Made by a program: the position numbers and the translations under genes. A model generated the notes under the pieces. That model made no database searches and was not told the DNA's origin. It was given only the letters and a program-made list of their open reading frames with translations. Shown one piece after another: positions 8,421 to 17,554 of a stretch of DNA of 64,000 nt. The stretch is from Ignavibacterium sp. (GTDB lineage Bacteria; Bacteroidota; Ignavibacteria; Ignavibacteriales; Ignavibacteriaceae), in contig JAGXRK010000045.1 of assembly GCA_018335755.1 (NCBI GenBank), positions 248,001 to 312,000 of the forward strand. Reading direction: 5' to 3'. Numbering within the stretch: the first letter of the stretch is position 1; the number at the start of each line of letters is the position of its first letter.

Positions 8421-10750
8421 AACAACGATTTAAAATATTGATTCAAGGTGCTGTTCAGGGAGTTGGATTCCGTCCGTTCATCTATAAGCTGGCGTGCGAA
8501 CTTAACCTGAATGGTATCATTGCCAACAATGTTAACGGAGTTAGCATTGATGTTGAAGGAGATGAAGGGTTATTAAATGAATTTATTTCAAGAATAAAAT
8601 TCGACAAGCCCAGACATTCAGTTATTAATAGTATTAATAAAACGAAGCTTGAGCTAAACGGATATGATGATTTCAAAATAATTGAGAGCGAATCATCCGG
8701 TGAACCTAATACCATAATACTACCGGATATTGCCGTGTGTAATGAATGCTTTTATGAAATGCTTGATCCTGAAAACAGGAGGTATTTGTATCCGTTTATT
8801 AATTGTACTAATTGCGGACCACGGTTCTCAATTATTGATTCTCTCCCGTACGATCGTCCAAATACCTCGATGAAAAATTTTGAGATGTGTGATCAGTGCA
8901 GAGAAGAATATGAGAATCCACTTGATCGCAGATTTCACGCTCAGCCAATAGCATGTCCTAAATGCGGACCACAAGTTCAATTGTTAAATCATAATGGAAA
9001 ATTGATTTGTGAAAAGGAAGATGCAATATCTGAAGCTTTTCAAAAAATTAAAGAAGGAAGAATTATAGCATTAAAGGGACTAGGCGGCTTTCAGCTTATT
9101 GTTAATGCAGTGGATGATAATGCTGTTCGAAAACTTCGTGAAAGAAAACACCGAGATGAAAAACCATTCGCACTGATGTTCCCTTCGATTGAGATGATTC
9201 ACGATCATTGTATCGTTTCAGGAGTCGAAAAGAATACATTGGTATCTTCAGAATCACCGATTGTACTTCTAAAGAAAAAATCCTTTATCCGGCATCAAGC
9301 ATCAAGTATCCAGCATCCAGCATCGAGCATTTCAGAGTCCGTCGCCCCGAAAAATCCATATCTGGGAGTAATGCTTCCTTATACCCCCCTGCACTACTTA
9401 CTAATGCAAGAACTTGGTGAACCAATTATTGCTACCAGCGGCAATATTTCCGAAGAACCGATGTGTATTGATGAGAATGAAGCAATCGAAAAATTATCTG
9501 GTATTGCGGATTATTTTCTAATTCACAACAGACCTATTGTGAGACCAGTTGATGATTCAATTGTCAGAGTTATTAAACAAAAACCAACGATATTGAGAAG
9601 AGCGCGCGGATATGCACCATTACCTATATCGATCAGAAATGCTGCGGAAGAAAACTTTGTTTGTGTTGGTGGTCATCTTAAAAATACTATTTCGATGAAA
9701 AAAGGAAATGAAGTTTTTATAAGTCAGCATATTGGTGACCTGGAGAACACTGAAGCCGAAAAATATTTCTGCAATACGATATCCGATTTTAAGCAAATGT
9801 ATAAGGTTAATCCGGATTATTTAGTTCACGATCTTCACCCTGATTATTTATCAAGCAAATTCTGTCATCAGCAGAAGGCAAAAACAATTCCTGTTCAACA
9901 TCATCTTGCTCATATTGCAGGTTGCTATGAGGAAAACAATCTTGAAGGAAAATGTTTTGCAGTTTGCTGGGATGGAACGGGCTTCGGATTAGATAATACA
10001 ATCTGGGGTGGTGAATTTTTTATTTACAGTGAAGATGATTTTAATCGTGCCGCACATTTCAGAAAATTCAGAATACCCGGCGGTGATGCTGCAGTCAAAG
10101 ATGCCAGACGATCATTGACCGGAATTCTTTATGAAATCTTCGGCAACGCTATTCCATTTTCAAAATTGAATTTAGCCGTTCCTGAAAACGACTTACGTTT
10201 ATTTACTCAAATGCTCAATAAAAATTTAAACTGCTTCGAAACAACAAGCGTTGGCCGGATATTCGATGCTGTTTCTTCTCTGCTTAGCATTTGTAGTAAA
10301 TCTTCATACGAAGGACAAGCTGCAATGATGCTGGAGTTTGCAGCCGATCAGACAATACTCTCTCGTTATGATTTTAATCTGACAGACAAATCAATTTTAA
10401 TATTTGACTGGCAGCCAATGTTTGAACAAATGTTCATTGATTTAGAAAAAGAAATTTCTGTATCTGAAATTTCCGCGAAGTTCCATAATACTCTTGCTGA
10501 AATAATTGCTACACTTGCAAACAGAGCTGCGCAGAAAAATGTGGTTCTTACAGGCGGATGTTTTCAGAATGTCTTGCTGCTGGAATTGACAATTAACCGA
10601 CTAACTGAAAATGGTTTCATCCCTTACTGGAATCAAAAAATTCCAACCAATGATGGAGGAATTTCATTCGGACAAGCGGTGTTTGCGAATCATCTTATTA
10701 TTAAAAATAAGCAACATAAACTTGTAAAAACTGAATCGGAAAGAGTGTAA
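8417..10750 (+). CDS. hypF: Carbamoyltransferase HypF, with a repeat-derived loop
   Basis: A 777-residue enzyme that makes the CN ligands of the NiFe site from carbamoyl phosphate. Domains in order: acylphosphatase (1-90, VQGVGFRPF), two zinc fingers (CNEC...CTNC and CDQC...CPKC, about 107-190), a YrdC-like domain (about 200-390) and a Kae1-like domain with HHLAH and TGGCFQN. The GTG start overlaps hypB as GTGA. Residues 292-305 are encoded by an in-frame 7-base tandem repeat (9292-9330) inserted between the LLKKK strand and the APKNPYLGVMLPYTP motif. The frame stays open, so the protein is probably still active. Confidence 0.95.
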   Translation: MKQRFKILIQGAVQGVGFRPFIYKLACELNLNGIIANNVNGVSIDVEGDEGLLNEFISRIKFDKPRHSVINSINKTKLELNGYDDFKIIESESSGEPNTIILPDIAVCNECFYEMLDPENRRYLYPFINCTNCGPRFSIIDSLPYDRPNTSMKNFEMCDQCREEYENPLDRRFHAQPIACPKCGPQVQLLNHNGKLICEKEDAISEAFQKIKEGRIIALKGLGGFQLIVNAVDDNAVRKLRERKHRDEKPFALMFPSIEMIHDHCIVSGVEKNTLVSSESPIVLLKKKSFIRHQASSIQHPASSISESVAPKNPYLGVMLPYTPLHYLLMQELGEPIIATSGNISEEPMCIDENEAIEKLSGIADYFLIHNRPIVRPVDDSIVRVIKQKPTILRRARGYAPLPISIRNAAEENFVCVGGHLKNTISMKKGNEVFISQHIGDLENTEAEKYFCNTISDFKQMYKVNPDYLVHDLHPDYLSSKFCHQQKAKTIPVQHHLAHIAGCYEENNLEGKCFAVCWDGTGFGLDNTIWGGEFFIYSEDDFNRAAHFRKFRIPGGDAAVKDARRSLTGILYEIFGNAIPFSKLNLAVPENDLRLFTQMLNKNLNCFETTSVGRIFDAVSSLLSICSKSSYEGQAAMMLEFAADQTILSRYDFNLTDKSILIFDWQPMFEQMFIDLEKEISVSEISAKFHNTLAEIIATLANRAAQKNVVLTGGCFQNVLLLELTINRLTENGFIPYWNQKIPTNDGGISFGQAVFANHLIIKNKQHKLVKTESERV
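9292..9330 (+). repeat. Heptanucleotide tandem repeat inside hypF
   Basis: Five and a half copies of a 7-base unit (GCATCAA, GCATCAA, GTATCCA, GCATCCA, GCATCGA, GCAT) lie inside the hypF coding region. Because the unit length is not a multiple of three, each copy number change would shift the frame unless offset nearby. Confidence 0.85.
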
Positions 10751-10752
10751 TT

Positions 10753-11001
10753 ATGTGTCTTGCTATCCCGGGTAAAATTCAAAAAATAGATGATGCTGAT
10801 ATTTCACCAAGAATGGCAGAAGTGAACTTTGACGGAGTTATTAAAAAAATTTGTATTGATTTTATCCCTGACATAAGAGTTGGTGAATACGTTTTGGTTC
10901 ATGTAGGATACGCACTAAATAAAGTAAATGAAAACGAGGCACGAAATCAATTGAAAGCAATATCTGAGGCTGAGGAGATTATCAGGAAGAAAATGAAATG
11001 A
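10753..11001 (+). CDS. hypC: Hydrogenase assembly chaperone HypC
   Basis: An 82-residue OB-fold protein opening with MCLAIPGKI; Cys2 carries the Fe(CN)2CO group together with HypD and brings it to the large-subunit precursor. It starts two bases after the hypF stop and overlaps hypD by four bases (ATGA). Confidence 0.95.
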   Translation: MCLAIPGKIQKIDDADISPRMAEVNFDGVIKKICIDFIPDIRVGEYVLVHVGYALNKVNENEARNQLKAISEAEEIIRKKMK

Positions 11002-12113
11002 AATTTCTTGATGAATACCGCGATGCTGAAAAAGTAAAGATTCTGGTCGATCAGATTCATTCAATTAAACTTCATCCCATTAATATTATGGAAGTATGCG
11101 GCAGTCAGACTCACACAATTTTAAAATATAATCTGGAAGAATTACTTCCTGAAAATATAAATTTGATTCACGGACCCGGATGTCCTGTTTGTGTAACACC
11201 AATAGAAATGATCGATAAGGCTATATTACTTTCTCAGCACAAAGATGTGATTTTTACTTCTTACGGTGATATGTTGAGAATACCCGGAAGCGGCAGCAGT
11301 CTTCTTGAAGCCAGGTCAAATGGTGCTGATGTCAGAATGATCTATTCTCCTCTCGATGCAGTTAAGTTAGCAAAAGATAATCCGCTAAAAAAAATAATAT
11401 TTTTTGCAATTGGATTTGAAACCACCGCTCCGGCAAATGCTGCTTCAGTATTAGCTGCAAAGAAATTATCACTGGACAATTTTTTTATTTTAAGTTCACA
11501 TGTCTTGATTCCGCCTGCTGTTAAAACTTTACTCAATTCTGAATTATTCAGGCTGAATGGATTGCTAGCTCCGGGTCACGTCTGTACAATAACCGGAACT
11601 AATTGGTGCGAAGAAATTTCAAGTCGTTATAACTTACCCATAACTATTACCGGATTTGAACCTGTTGATATTCTGGATGGAATTCTTTTAACATCTAAGC
11701 AAATTTTGCTGAATGAAAGCAAAACTCTAAATCAATACAAAAGAGTTGTAACGAAAGGCGGAAATCTTAAAGCTCAGGAAGCAATCTACAATGTATTTGA
11801 AGTCTGTAATAGAAAATGGAGAGGACTTGGTGAAATCAAAAACAGCGGATTAGGAATAACAGATGAATTCAGTCACTTCGATGCTGAAAAAGCGTTTGAG
11901 ATTAATACTGTTACTTCCAATGAAGATGAAAGATGTATTGCAGGAGAAATTCTTCAGGGATTGAAAAAGCCAAATGATTGTTCGTTATTTGGTAAAGATT
12001 GCACACCAACTAAACCGGTTGGCGCACCAATGGTATCATCTGAGGGTGCTTGTGCTGCCTATTATAATTATCGGTCTGTTCTTAAAACAAGGAATACGGA
12101 TGAAACGGATTGA
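10998..12113 (+). CDS. hypD: Fe-(CN)2CO assembly protein HypD
   Basis: A 371-residue iron-sulfur protein on which the iron cyanide/carbonyl centre is built. Visible marks are MEVCGSQTH, HGPGCPVCVTP, the ITGFEPVD segment and the C-terminal cysteines in CSLFGKDCTP and SSEGACAAYYNYR. The family normally ends near this last motif; here about 12 more residues follow, the last eight (364-371) encoded by a dispersed repeat of ACGGAT units at 12089-12130. The tail looks acquired and probably harmless. Confidence 0.95.
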   Translation: MKFLDEYRDAEKVKILVDQIHSIKLHPINIMEVCGSQTHTILKYNLEELLPENINLIHGPGCPVCVTPIEMIDKAILLSQHKDVIFTSYGDMLRIPGSGSSLLEARSNGADVRMIYSPLDAVKLAKDNPLKKIIFFAIGFETTAPANAASVLAAKKLSLDNFFILSSHVLIPPAVKTLLNSELFRLNGLLAPGHVCTITGTNWCEEISSRYNLPITITGFEPVDILDGILLTSKQILLNESKTLNQYKRVVTKGGNLKAQEAIYNVFEVCNRKWRGLGEIKNSGLGITDEFSHFDAEKAFEINTVTSNEDERCIAGEILQGLKKPNDCSLFGKDCTPTKPVGAPMVSSEGACAAYYNYRSVLKTRNTDETD

Positions 12114-12130
12114 ACGAATTATAACGGATT
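12089..12130 (+). repeat. ACGGAT-rich dispersed repeat at the hypD end
   Basis: Spaced ACGGAT/ACGAAT words (ATACGGATGAAACGGATTG and ATAACGGATT) cover the hypD stop codon and the gap before hypE. Related words recur at 35256-35343 and 42269-42304, always beside gene ends. Confidence 0.5.
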
Positions 12131-12136
12131 AGAAAA

Positions 12137-13168
12137 ATGGATTGTCCAATACCTAAAAATGAGTTTGATAAAATTTTGCTTGCACATGGAAGCGGCGGTT
12201 CACTTACAAGCAAATTGATTCAAGAAATATTTATTAAATCATTTAACAATGATCTACTTACAAAAGAGCAGGACGGAGCGGTATTCAATCTTAATGGGAT
12301 GAAGCTTGCATTCTCAACTGATTCATTCGTTGTTAATCCGATTTTCTTCCCGGGCGGAAATATTGGAGAGCTGGCTGTTCATGGTACAGTCAATGATCTT
12401 GCAATGTGTGGTGCCAAGCCGGTTTATCTTTCTGCTTCATTTATTCTTGAGGAGGGGTTTGATATAAAATCGCTGGAAATAATTACTGAATCAATGAAGT
12501 CCGCCGCAGATAAATGTAATGTTCAGATAGTTACCGGTGATACCAAAGTTGTTGAGAGAGGCAAAGGAGATAAAATATTCATTAATACATCGGGAATCGG
12601 TATTGTGCCGGATCCTGCTGATTTGTCACCATCTAATGTTAAGGTTGGGGATAAGATAATTCTAAGCGGAACGATTGCAGACCATGGAATTGCAGTTCTA
12701 TCTGGCAGAGAAAATCTTTTTTTTGAATCTGAAATAAACAGTGATACTGCTCCACTTTATGATTTGGTTGAGAAAATGCTGTCAGTTACAAAAAACATTC
12801 ATGTACTCAGAGATCCTACCAGAGGAGGACTCGCTACAACATTAAATGAGATTTCCTTAAAAGCTGGTGCCGGAATCCAGATAAATCAGGATAATATAAA
12901 AATTAAAAATGAAGTTAAAGCTGCCTGCGAATTACTGGGACTGGACCCGCTTTACATTGCCAATGAGGGTAAGCTAGTGTGTTTTGTTATTCCTAAAGAT
13001 GCTGATAAACTTTTAGCTGAAATGAGAAATCATCCACTCGGAAAAGATTCCGGGATTATTGGAGAGGTTACCGATGAATTTAAAAGCAAAGTAATTCTAA
13101 AGACAACTATAGGGACAAAACGGATACTTGATCTTCACACTATTGAACAACTTCCAAGAATTTGTTGA
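12137..13168 (+). CDS. hypE: Thiocarbamate-forming dehydratase HypE
   Basis: A 343-residue PurM-like ATPase. It dehydrates the carbamoyl group on its C-terminal cysteine to thiocyanate, the donor of CN ligands. The sequence ends exactly in PRIC, so the reactive Cys343 is intact. Other marks are LLAHGSGGS, FSTDSFVV, ATDxx-like VTGDTKVV and LRDPTRGGLATTLNEI. It completes the hyp operon, so every factor needed for the NiFe(CN)2CO centre is encoded here. Confidence 0.96.
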   Translation: MDCPIPKNEFDKILLAHGSGGSLTSKLIQEIFIKSFNNDLLTKEQDGAVFNLNGMKLAFSTDSFVVNPIFFPGGNIGELAVHGTVNDLAMCGAKPVYLSASFILEEGFDIKSLEIITESMKSAADKCNVQIVTGDTKVVERGKGDKIFINTSGIGIVPDPADLSPSNVKVGDKIILSGTIADHGIAVLSGRENLFFESEINSDTAPLYDLVEKMLSVTKNIHVLRDPTRGGLATTLNEISLKAGAGIQINQDNIKIKNEVKAACELLGLDPLYIANEGKLVCFVIPKDADKLLAEMRNHPLGKDSGIIGEVTDEFKSKVILKTTIGTKRILDLHTIEQLPRIC

Positions 13169-13178
13169 AAGGAATAAT

Positions 13179-13892
13179 ATGGAAGATTCATCTTTATTAC
13201 TGATTTTAACTGCTGCTTCAATCGGGTTTATTCATACTTTAATCGGCCCGGATCATTACATTCCATTCATCGCAATGTCTAAAGCTGGTAATTGGAGCAA
13301 AACAAAAACTATATGGATCACAACAATTGCAGGAATAGGGCACGTTCTAAGTTCTGTTGTATTAGGAATAATCGGAATAGCATTAGGCATTGCAGTCACA
13401 AGTCTTGAAATAGTTGAATCATTCCGCGGGGAACTCGCCGGATGGCTTTTGATTACTTTTGGTTTACTTTACTTTGCATGGGGAATTCGTTACTTATACA
13501 AAAACAAGAAGCACTCACATCCACACTTTCACGAAGACGGAACATTTCATACACACACTCACAATCATCTGGAAGAGCATGCTCATGTTCATGAAAGCAA
13601 AAAGGTTAATTCAATTACTCCGTGGATAATATTTACAATATTTCTTTTTGGTCCTTGTGAACCGTTAATACCGTTATTAATGTTTCCGGCGATTAGCCAT
13701 AATGTTCTAACCCTAGTACTTGTTTCGCTAACTTTCGCAGTTGCAACAATTGGTACAATGCTTGTGGTAGTTACAGGAAGTTTATACGGATTAAAAATGA
13801 TTTCGTTCAAAGGTGCTGAAAAGTATTCTCATGCAGTTGCAGGAGGATTGATTTTACTATGTGGAATCTCAATTAAGTTTTTAGGGTTGTAA
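13179..13892 (+). CDS. Nickel permease-like membrane protein with His-rich loop
   Basis: A 237-residue membrane protein with about six transmembrane segments. The first carries HTLIGPDHYIPF, similar to the HxxxxDH metal signature of NicO/UreH-type nickel-cobalt transporters. A cytoplasmic or periplasmic loop (about 110-145) is packed with histidines, suggesting metal capture. The start at 13179 has AAAGGA ten bases before it; an in-frame ATG at 13128 would run back into hypE. Placement right after hypE suggests nickel supply to the hydrogenase. The exact family is uncertain. Confidence 0.75.
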   Translation: MEDSSLLLILTAASIGFIHTLIGPDHYIPFIAMSKAGNWSKTKTIWITTIAGIGHVLSSVVLGIIGIALGIAVTSLEIVESFRGELAGWLLITFGLLYFAWGIRYLYKNKKHSHPHFHEDGTFHTHTHNHLEEHAHVHESKKVNSITPWIIFTIFLFGPCEPLIPLLMFPAISHNVLTLVLVSLTFAVATIGTMLVVVTGSLYGLKMISFKGAEKYSHAVAGGLILLCGISIKFLGL

Positions 13893-15284
13893 ACTAAAAG
13901 AATTCTCTGGAATCTCTGATTCCGAATTGTAACTATGCTTTTCATCAATATGGAATTCAACTTTAAACTCGCTTCCCTTTCCGAGTTCGCTTGTAACTGA
14001 GATCTCCCCGCCGTAGTGTTCAACAATTTCTTTCACAAGATTTAGTCCGAGTCCTGTTCCTATTTGCTCTGCCTCTCTTGCATTTTTACTGCGATAAAAC
14101 TCTTCGAATATTTTTTCCATATCTTCTTTCGGAATTCCTATTCCGTTATCCTTCACTAAAAAACCGTATGAAAAATCCGATACGAAAATTTCAATAATTA
14201 CTTTGCCTCCGGGCAATGTGTATCTCAAAGCATTGCTTACCAGATTGCTAACAACTTTCTCAAAACCGTTGGTATCAATAATAATCATAACAGGAAATGG
14301 TGGATGGTTATAAATGAGTTCGATGTTTTTTTTATTTGCATATTCCTTGTGGTGACTTACATTGCTCCAAAGCCATTCATCTAAATCCACCTTTTGAATT
14401 ACCGGTTTTTCCATTCCAAGATTGTACTGGGTAACCGCTATCATTTCTTTGATCATATCAATTACCTGCGAAGTTCTTCGCTCTGCTTTAAATACCATAT
14501 CTTTCACTTCAGGTCGCAGATCGTCTGAGAATAAACTTTTTACTACATCAAGCGTGCTTTGGATTGCAATCATGGGTGATTTCAGTTCATGTGCCGCAAA
14601 ACGGAAAGTACGGCTTCTGTCTTTTATTGCTTTCTCAAGCTGAACATTTTTCTGATCAATAATTTTCTTGAGAGATCGGTAGCCGCTCATAAAATTATTT
14701 ATGATATAGATTCCCGCAAAATTGGTTATATAAAAAGCCAATAAAGAAGTAACTATTATTGCCAATGAAGCAGGCTCATTCCTGAGCAAATACCTTTCAA
14801 CCATAACAAGATGCTCAAGTATTGTCCAGATAGTAAGTAAAATCGCTGCAAAAATTGCATTGAAGTATGGCAGAAACTTTCCTGGGAAAATTATTCCTGA
14901 TAGTATTACCTGAACAATGTAGAGGAAATAAAACGGATTTCCGATTCCACCGGAGTAATGAATTACAAAGGATATTATTAAAAGATCAGTCAGTATCTGC
15001 AATTCAAGAAAAGCTAGCTCCTGATATTCATTTTTGAAAGGGAAATATCTTGCAATAAAAAAATACAGGATGTTAATGATGATGAGGATAACTGCAATGT
15101 TGGTTATTTCAACAAAGCCAATTTTGTATTGAAACATTATATCGGCTACCGGAACGCAGAATATCAGGGAGATGATTGCAATCCATCGAAGGTTAGTAAG
15201 CCACGCTAATCTTTCTTTAAGAGATGCTACCGTATGAAACGGAAGCCCGGCGCTTACGGATGTACTCAAATCAAACTTCATCAC
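13881..15284 (-). CDS. Redox-sensing histidine kinase, RegB/PrrB-like
   Basis: A 467-residue membrane kinase. Six hydrophobic segments fill residues 30-200. A loop between them contains GGIGNPF (112-118), the quinone-binding signature GGxxNPF known in RegB. The phosphoacceptor is H232 (FAAHELKSPM), followed by N, G1 and G2 boxes of the ATPase domain (LVSNALRYT, DNGIGIP, GTGLGLNLVKEI). The start overlaps the maturation protease gene by 14 bases, so it is translated as the last gene of the hydrogenase operon. Its end overlaps the nickel permease gene by 12 bases, convergently. No response regulator is encoded in the window. Confidence 0.88.
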   Translation of the reverse strand: MMKFDLSTSVSAGLPFHTVASLKERLAWLTNLRWIAIISLIFCVPVADIMFQYKIGFVEITNIAVILIIINILYFFIARYFPFKNEYQELAFLELQILTDLLIISFVIHYSGGIGNPFYFLYIVQVILSGIIFPGKFLPYFNAIFAAILLTIWTILEHLVMVERYLLRNEPASLAIIVTSLLAFYITNFAGIYIINNFMSGYRSLKKIIDQKNVQLEKAIKDRSRTFRFAAHELKSPMIAIQSTLDVVKSLFSDDLRPEVKDMVFKAERRTSQVIDMIKEMIAVTQYNLGMEKPVIQKVDLDEWLWSNVSHHKEYANKKNIELIYNHPPFPVMIIIDTNGFEKVVSNLVSNALRYTLPGGKVIIEIFVSDFSYGFLVKDNGIGIPKEDMEKIFEEFYRSKNAREAEQIGTGLGLNLVKEIVEHYGGEISVTSELGKGSEFKVEFHIDEKHSYNSESEIPENSFSLQP

Positions 15285-15753
15285 AGAAAAACTTCTCTAT
15301 AGCTATTTGAACCGGTTCTGATAAACCCTTTTTGTAATTGGTTCCAAGTGGTTGAATTCCAATAAACAGAAAATTCATTTGCTGTTGATTAAGCAGATAA
15401 TCCTTTATCATTTTTATTGAAAATGTATGCGTGCTGAATTCAGTTTGATCAATTTCCTCATCATTAAATATCTTTATATTTCCTGACGAACCATTCCATT
15501 CGGCAGCATCAATAAACACAATTATGTGCGGATTATAATTAAGAATTATCTGGAGGTAGTTTTCAGGATTTCTTCCTGCTATTATAAAATGAGACTTATG
15601 AAATTCTTTTTTCGATTTGAGTCTTTCAACTAATTCTAAACCGGCACCATCATCTTCTCTCAGTTCATTCCCTAATCCAACAAATACAATTCTATCCTGC
15701 TGATATATCGAAAGCTCATTTGTTAAATTCGTAAAATTCATCTTCAACCACAA
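15271..15753 (-). CDS. Hydrogenase maturation protease, HycI/HyaD family
   Basis: A 160-residue endopeptidase that trims the C-terminus of the hydrogenase large subunit once nickel is in place. The nickel-sensing motif GLGNELREDDGAG (about 26-38) and the later IDAAEW and ST-H (EFSTHTF) positions match the family. It overlaps the ferredoxin-like gene before it and the kinase after it. Its presence agrees with the large subunit having a C-terminal tail beyond the last cysteine motif. Confidence 0.9.
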   Translation of the reverse strand: MWLKMNFTNLTNELSIYQQDRIVFVGLGNELREDDGAGLELVERLKSKKEFHKSHFIIAGRNPENYLQIILNYNPHIIVFIDAAEWNGSSGNIKIFNDEEIDQTEFSTHTFSIKMIKDYLLNQQQMNFLFIGIQPLGTNYKKGLSEPVQIAIEKFFCDEV

Positions 15754-16333
15754 TCTTATGACGGCATTTTGGACAGACTTCCTTTATCTGATCTTCTCTT
15801 CTTATTCTTGATTTGGCGTGAGAGGGTTCTAATTCAAAAAATTCTCTCTGAATATTCAGCAGAAAATTAGGATGTGCATAGGCTTTTGCACCAAGTCTTT
15901 CTCTCACCCATTTGATTTGATCAGTCGGTGCAATCATTGAGCCGCATACTTCACAGAGTAGAATTTCTTTTTCAACTTTTTCAAAGATATTCGAATCGTT
16001 TTTATCCATAGTCGCAAAAGAATATTCAGTGCTGAGCAAAACGCCTTTTTGAGTAATGCAATGTTCTTCGCATTGTCCGCAATGAATACAGGAACTATAA
16101 TCAATCTTAAGTGTTCGTAGTAAATTTATTAAATCATCAATTACAGTAATTGCACTTGCCGGACAAACCTGAGCGCAGGTTCCGCAACCGACACAATCAT
16201 CATTATGATACCTGGGAAAACCTCTGAATTCCTCTTCTGGCTTAAATCCGTCAGCAGGATATTTTGTTGTATATGGTTTTGAAAAGAAGGATGTCAACGC
16301 TTCTTTTATTTCTCTTATTTTAGGAAGATACAT
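15716..16333 (-). CDS. Hydrogenase 2x[4Fe-4S] subunit with zinc-ribbon-like tail
   Basis: A 205-residue NuoI/HycF-like electron-transfer subunit. C47/50/53/57 and C82/85/88/92 give two [4Fe-4S] motifs. Two further CxxC pairs (127/130 and 187/190) could form a rubredoxin-like or zinc site. The ATG at 16333 is chosen because GGAG lies seven bases before it; an ATG five codons earlier lacks one. It would pass electrons between ferredoxin and the NuoB-like small subunit. It sits after the mrpG gene. Confidence 0.85.
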   Translation of the reverse strand: MYLPKIREIKEALTSFFSKPYTTKYPADGFKPEEEFRGFPRYHNDDCVGCGTCAQVCPASAITVIDDLINLLRTLKIDYSSCIHCGQCEEHCITQKGVLLSTEYSFATMDKNDSNIFEKVEKEILLCEVCGSMIAPTDQIKWVRERLGAKAYAHPNFLLNIQREFFELEPSHAKSRIRREDQIKEVCPKCRHKIVVEDEFYEFNK

Positions 16334-16357
16334 TTTGTCACTCCACACTTTTTGATT

Positions 16358-16720
16358 TTATACTTCCACTTTTTCTTTCAGAGCTTCATCTTTCAGTTCT
16401 TTGTCTTCTTCGTATTTATCCACTACTGAAACTTTTGCAAGTGGTATTCTACCTCTGTGCGCTGCTCGTGATACTGCGTGAGCAGCAGTTGGTGCCGCAA
16501 GAACTATGAACACAATCCCGATTAAAGCTTTAAATCCAAAGCTGGTTAATCCCTGCATTATAATTACACCAAGCAAAATTCCCATCGAACCGAAGGTGAC
16601 ACATTTTGTTGCTGCCTGCAGGCGGTTGTAAACATCTGGCAGCCGTATCAGACCAAGCACTCCAAAGAAATCAAATGCTATTCCGATGCAGATTAAAATA
16701 ATTCCGATTGTATCAGTCAT
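16358..16720 (-). CDS. mrpG: Mrp/Mbh antiporter subunit G
   Basis: A 120-residue protein with three transmembrane segments, matching MnhG/MrpG (GVLGLIRLPDVYNRLQAATK is the conserved first loop). Part of the cation/proton antiporter module of the hydrogenase. Start overlaps mrpF by eight bases. The C-terminal 20 residues are charged and cytoplasmic. Confidence 0.9.
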   Translation of the reverse strand: MTDTIGIILICIGIAFDFFGVLGLIRLPDVYNRLQAATKCVTFGSMGILLGVIIMQGLTSFGFKALIGIVFIVLAAPTAAHAVSRAAHRGRIPLAKVSVVDKYEEDKELKDEALKEKVEV

Positions 16721-17051
16721 CTAACTGCCTCCCTTCCAGAACTTTTGAAAAAGCGAGTGTTGCAATAAGACTGAGCAGTGCCCAGATGAGTCCAACATCC
16801 AGAAAAAAGGATTCATCATAATAAATACTTAATAATGCTGTTAATCCTATTATCAGAATTCCCAGAATGTCAACAGCAACAATTCTGTCTGCTGCAGTTG
16901 GTCCAATAATTACTCTAATCAATACAAGTAGTGAACTGAATAAAATCACATTTATCAACTGAATCATCAATTCGCCTTCATAAATAAAAAAGTTAAAGTA
17001 GAAGAAAGCTGCAAATATAATTAGACCAATTGTCCATTTCAGAATTTTCAT
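16713..17051 (-). CDS. mrpF: Mrp/Mbh antiporter subunit F
   Basis: A 112-residue, three-helix membrane protein with the MrpF signature RVIIGPTAADRIVAVDILG. It overlaps mrpE by four bases and mrpG by eight, so translation is coupled. Confidence 0.9.
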   Translation of the reverse strand: MKILKWTIGLIIFAAFFYFNFFIYEGELMIQLINVILFSSLLVLIRVIIGPTAADRIVAVDILGILIIGLTALLSIYYDESFFLDVGLIWALLSLIATLAFSKVLEGRQLDD

Positions 17052-17554
17052 TCGAACACCTCCGTAAGGGTTTTTTCAAATCTGTTTCCTATCTCTTCTG
17101 TCGCTTCATCAATATCCTGCGTTTTTACATTTATCCAGTGAATGTAAAGTTCTTTCTTCTGCTCGTTAATATCAATCGTTAGTGTTCCGGGAGTAAGAGT
17201 GATTGAATTGGAAAGAACAGTTATTGCAGAATCTTTCGTAAGCTTTGTTTTGATTTTTACTATTCCCGGTTTAATAGGAAGCATCGGATGAATAACAAGA
17301 TAAGCTACTTCGAGATTTGCTTTTATCATTTCCCACATGAACTTAACAATATAGAACAGAAAATGAATTGTTCTTTTCACAGGGTGATGGCTTGCCACGT
17401 TCTTTATCAGGAAATGCCCTGCTAAAAAAGAAATCAGCAGTGAAATTGCAATACCGATCATTGCTTCCTGATAATCTTTAATATCAGTTAGCGCAAACCA
17501 GACAATAAGTGCGAAAACAAAAACAAGTATTCTGCTTTTAGTTTTAGTTTCCAT
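17048..17554 (-). CDS. mrpE: Mrp/Mbh antiporter subunit E
   Basis: A 168-residue membrane protein with two or three N-terminal helices and a cytoplasmic domain (ITVLSNSITLTPGTLTIDI, TEEIGNRFEKTL) typical of MrpE/MnhE. In the Mbh hydrogenase the counterpart is MbhA. Overlaps mrpD by 11 bases. Confidence 0.9.
   Translation of the reverse strand: METKTKSRILVFVFALIVWFALTDIKDYQEAMIGIAISLLISFLAGHFLIKNVASHHPVKRTIHFLFYIVKFMWEMIKANLEVAYLVIHPMLPIKPGIVKIKTKLTKDSAITVLSNSITLTPGTLTIDINEQKKELYIHWINVKTQDIDEATEEIGNRFEKTLTEVFE

Noticed and set aside
9290-9335. CRISPR-like array
   Set aside because: The units are 7 bases long and adjacent, with no spacers.
9208-9420. Second reading frame rich in YPASSI units inside hypF
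   Set aside because: Artefact of the heptamer repeat read in another frame of a clear hypF gene.
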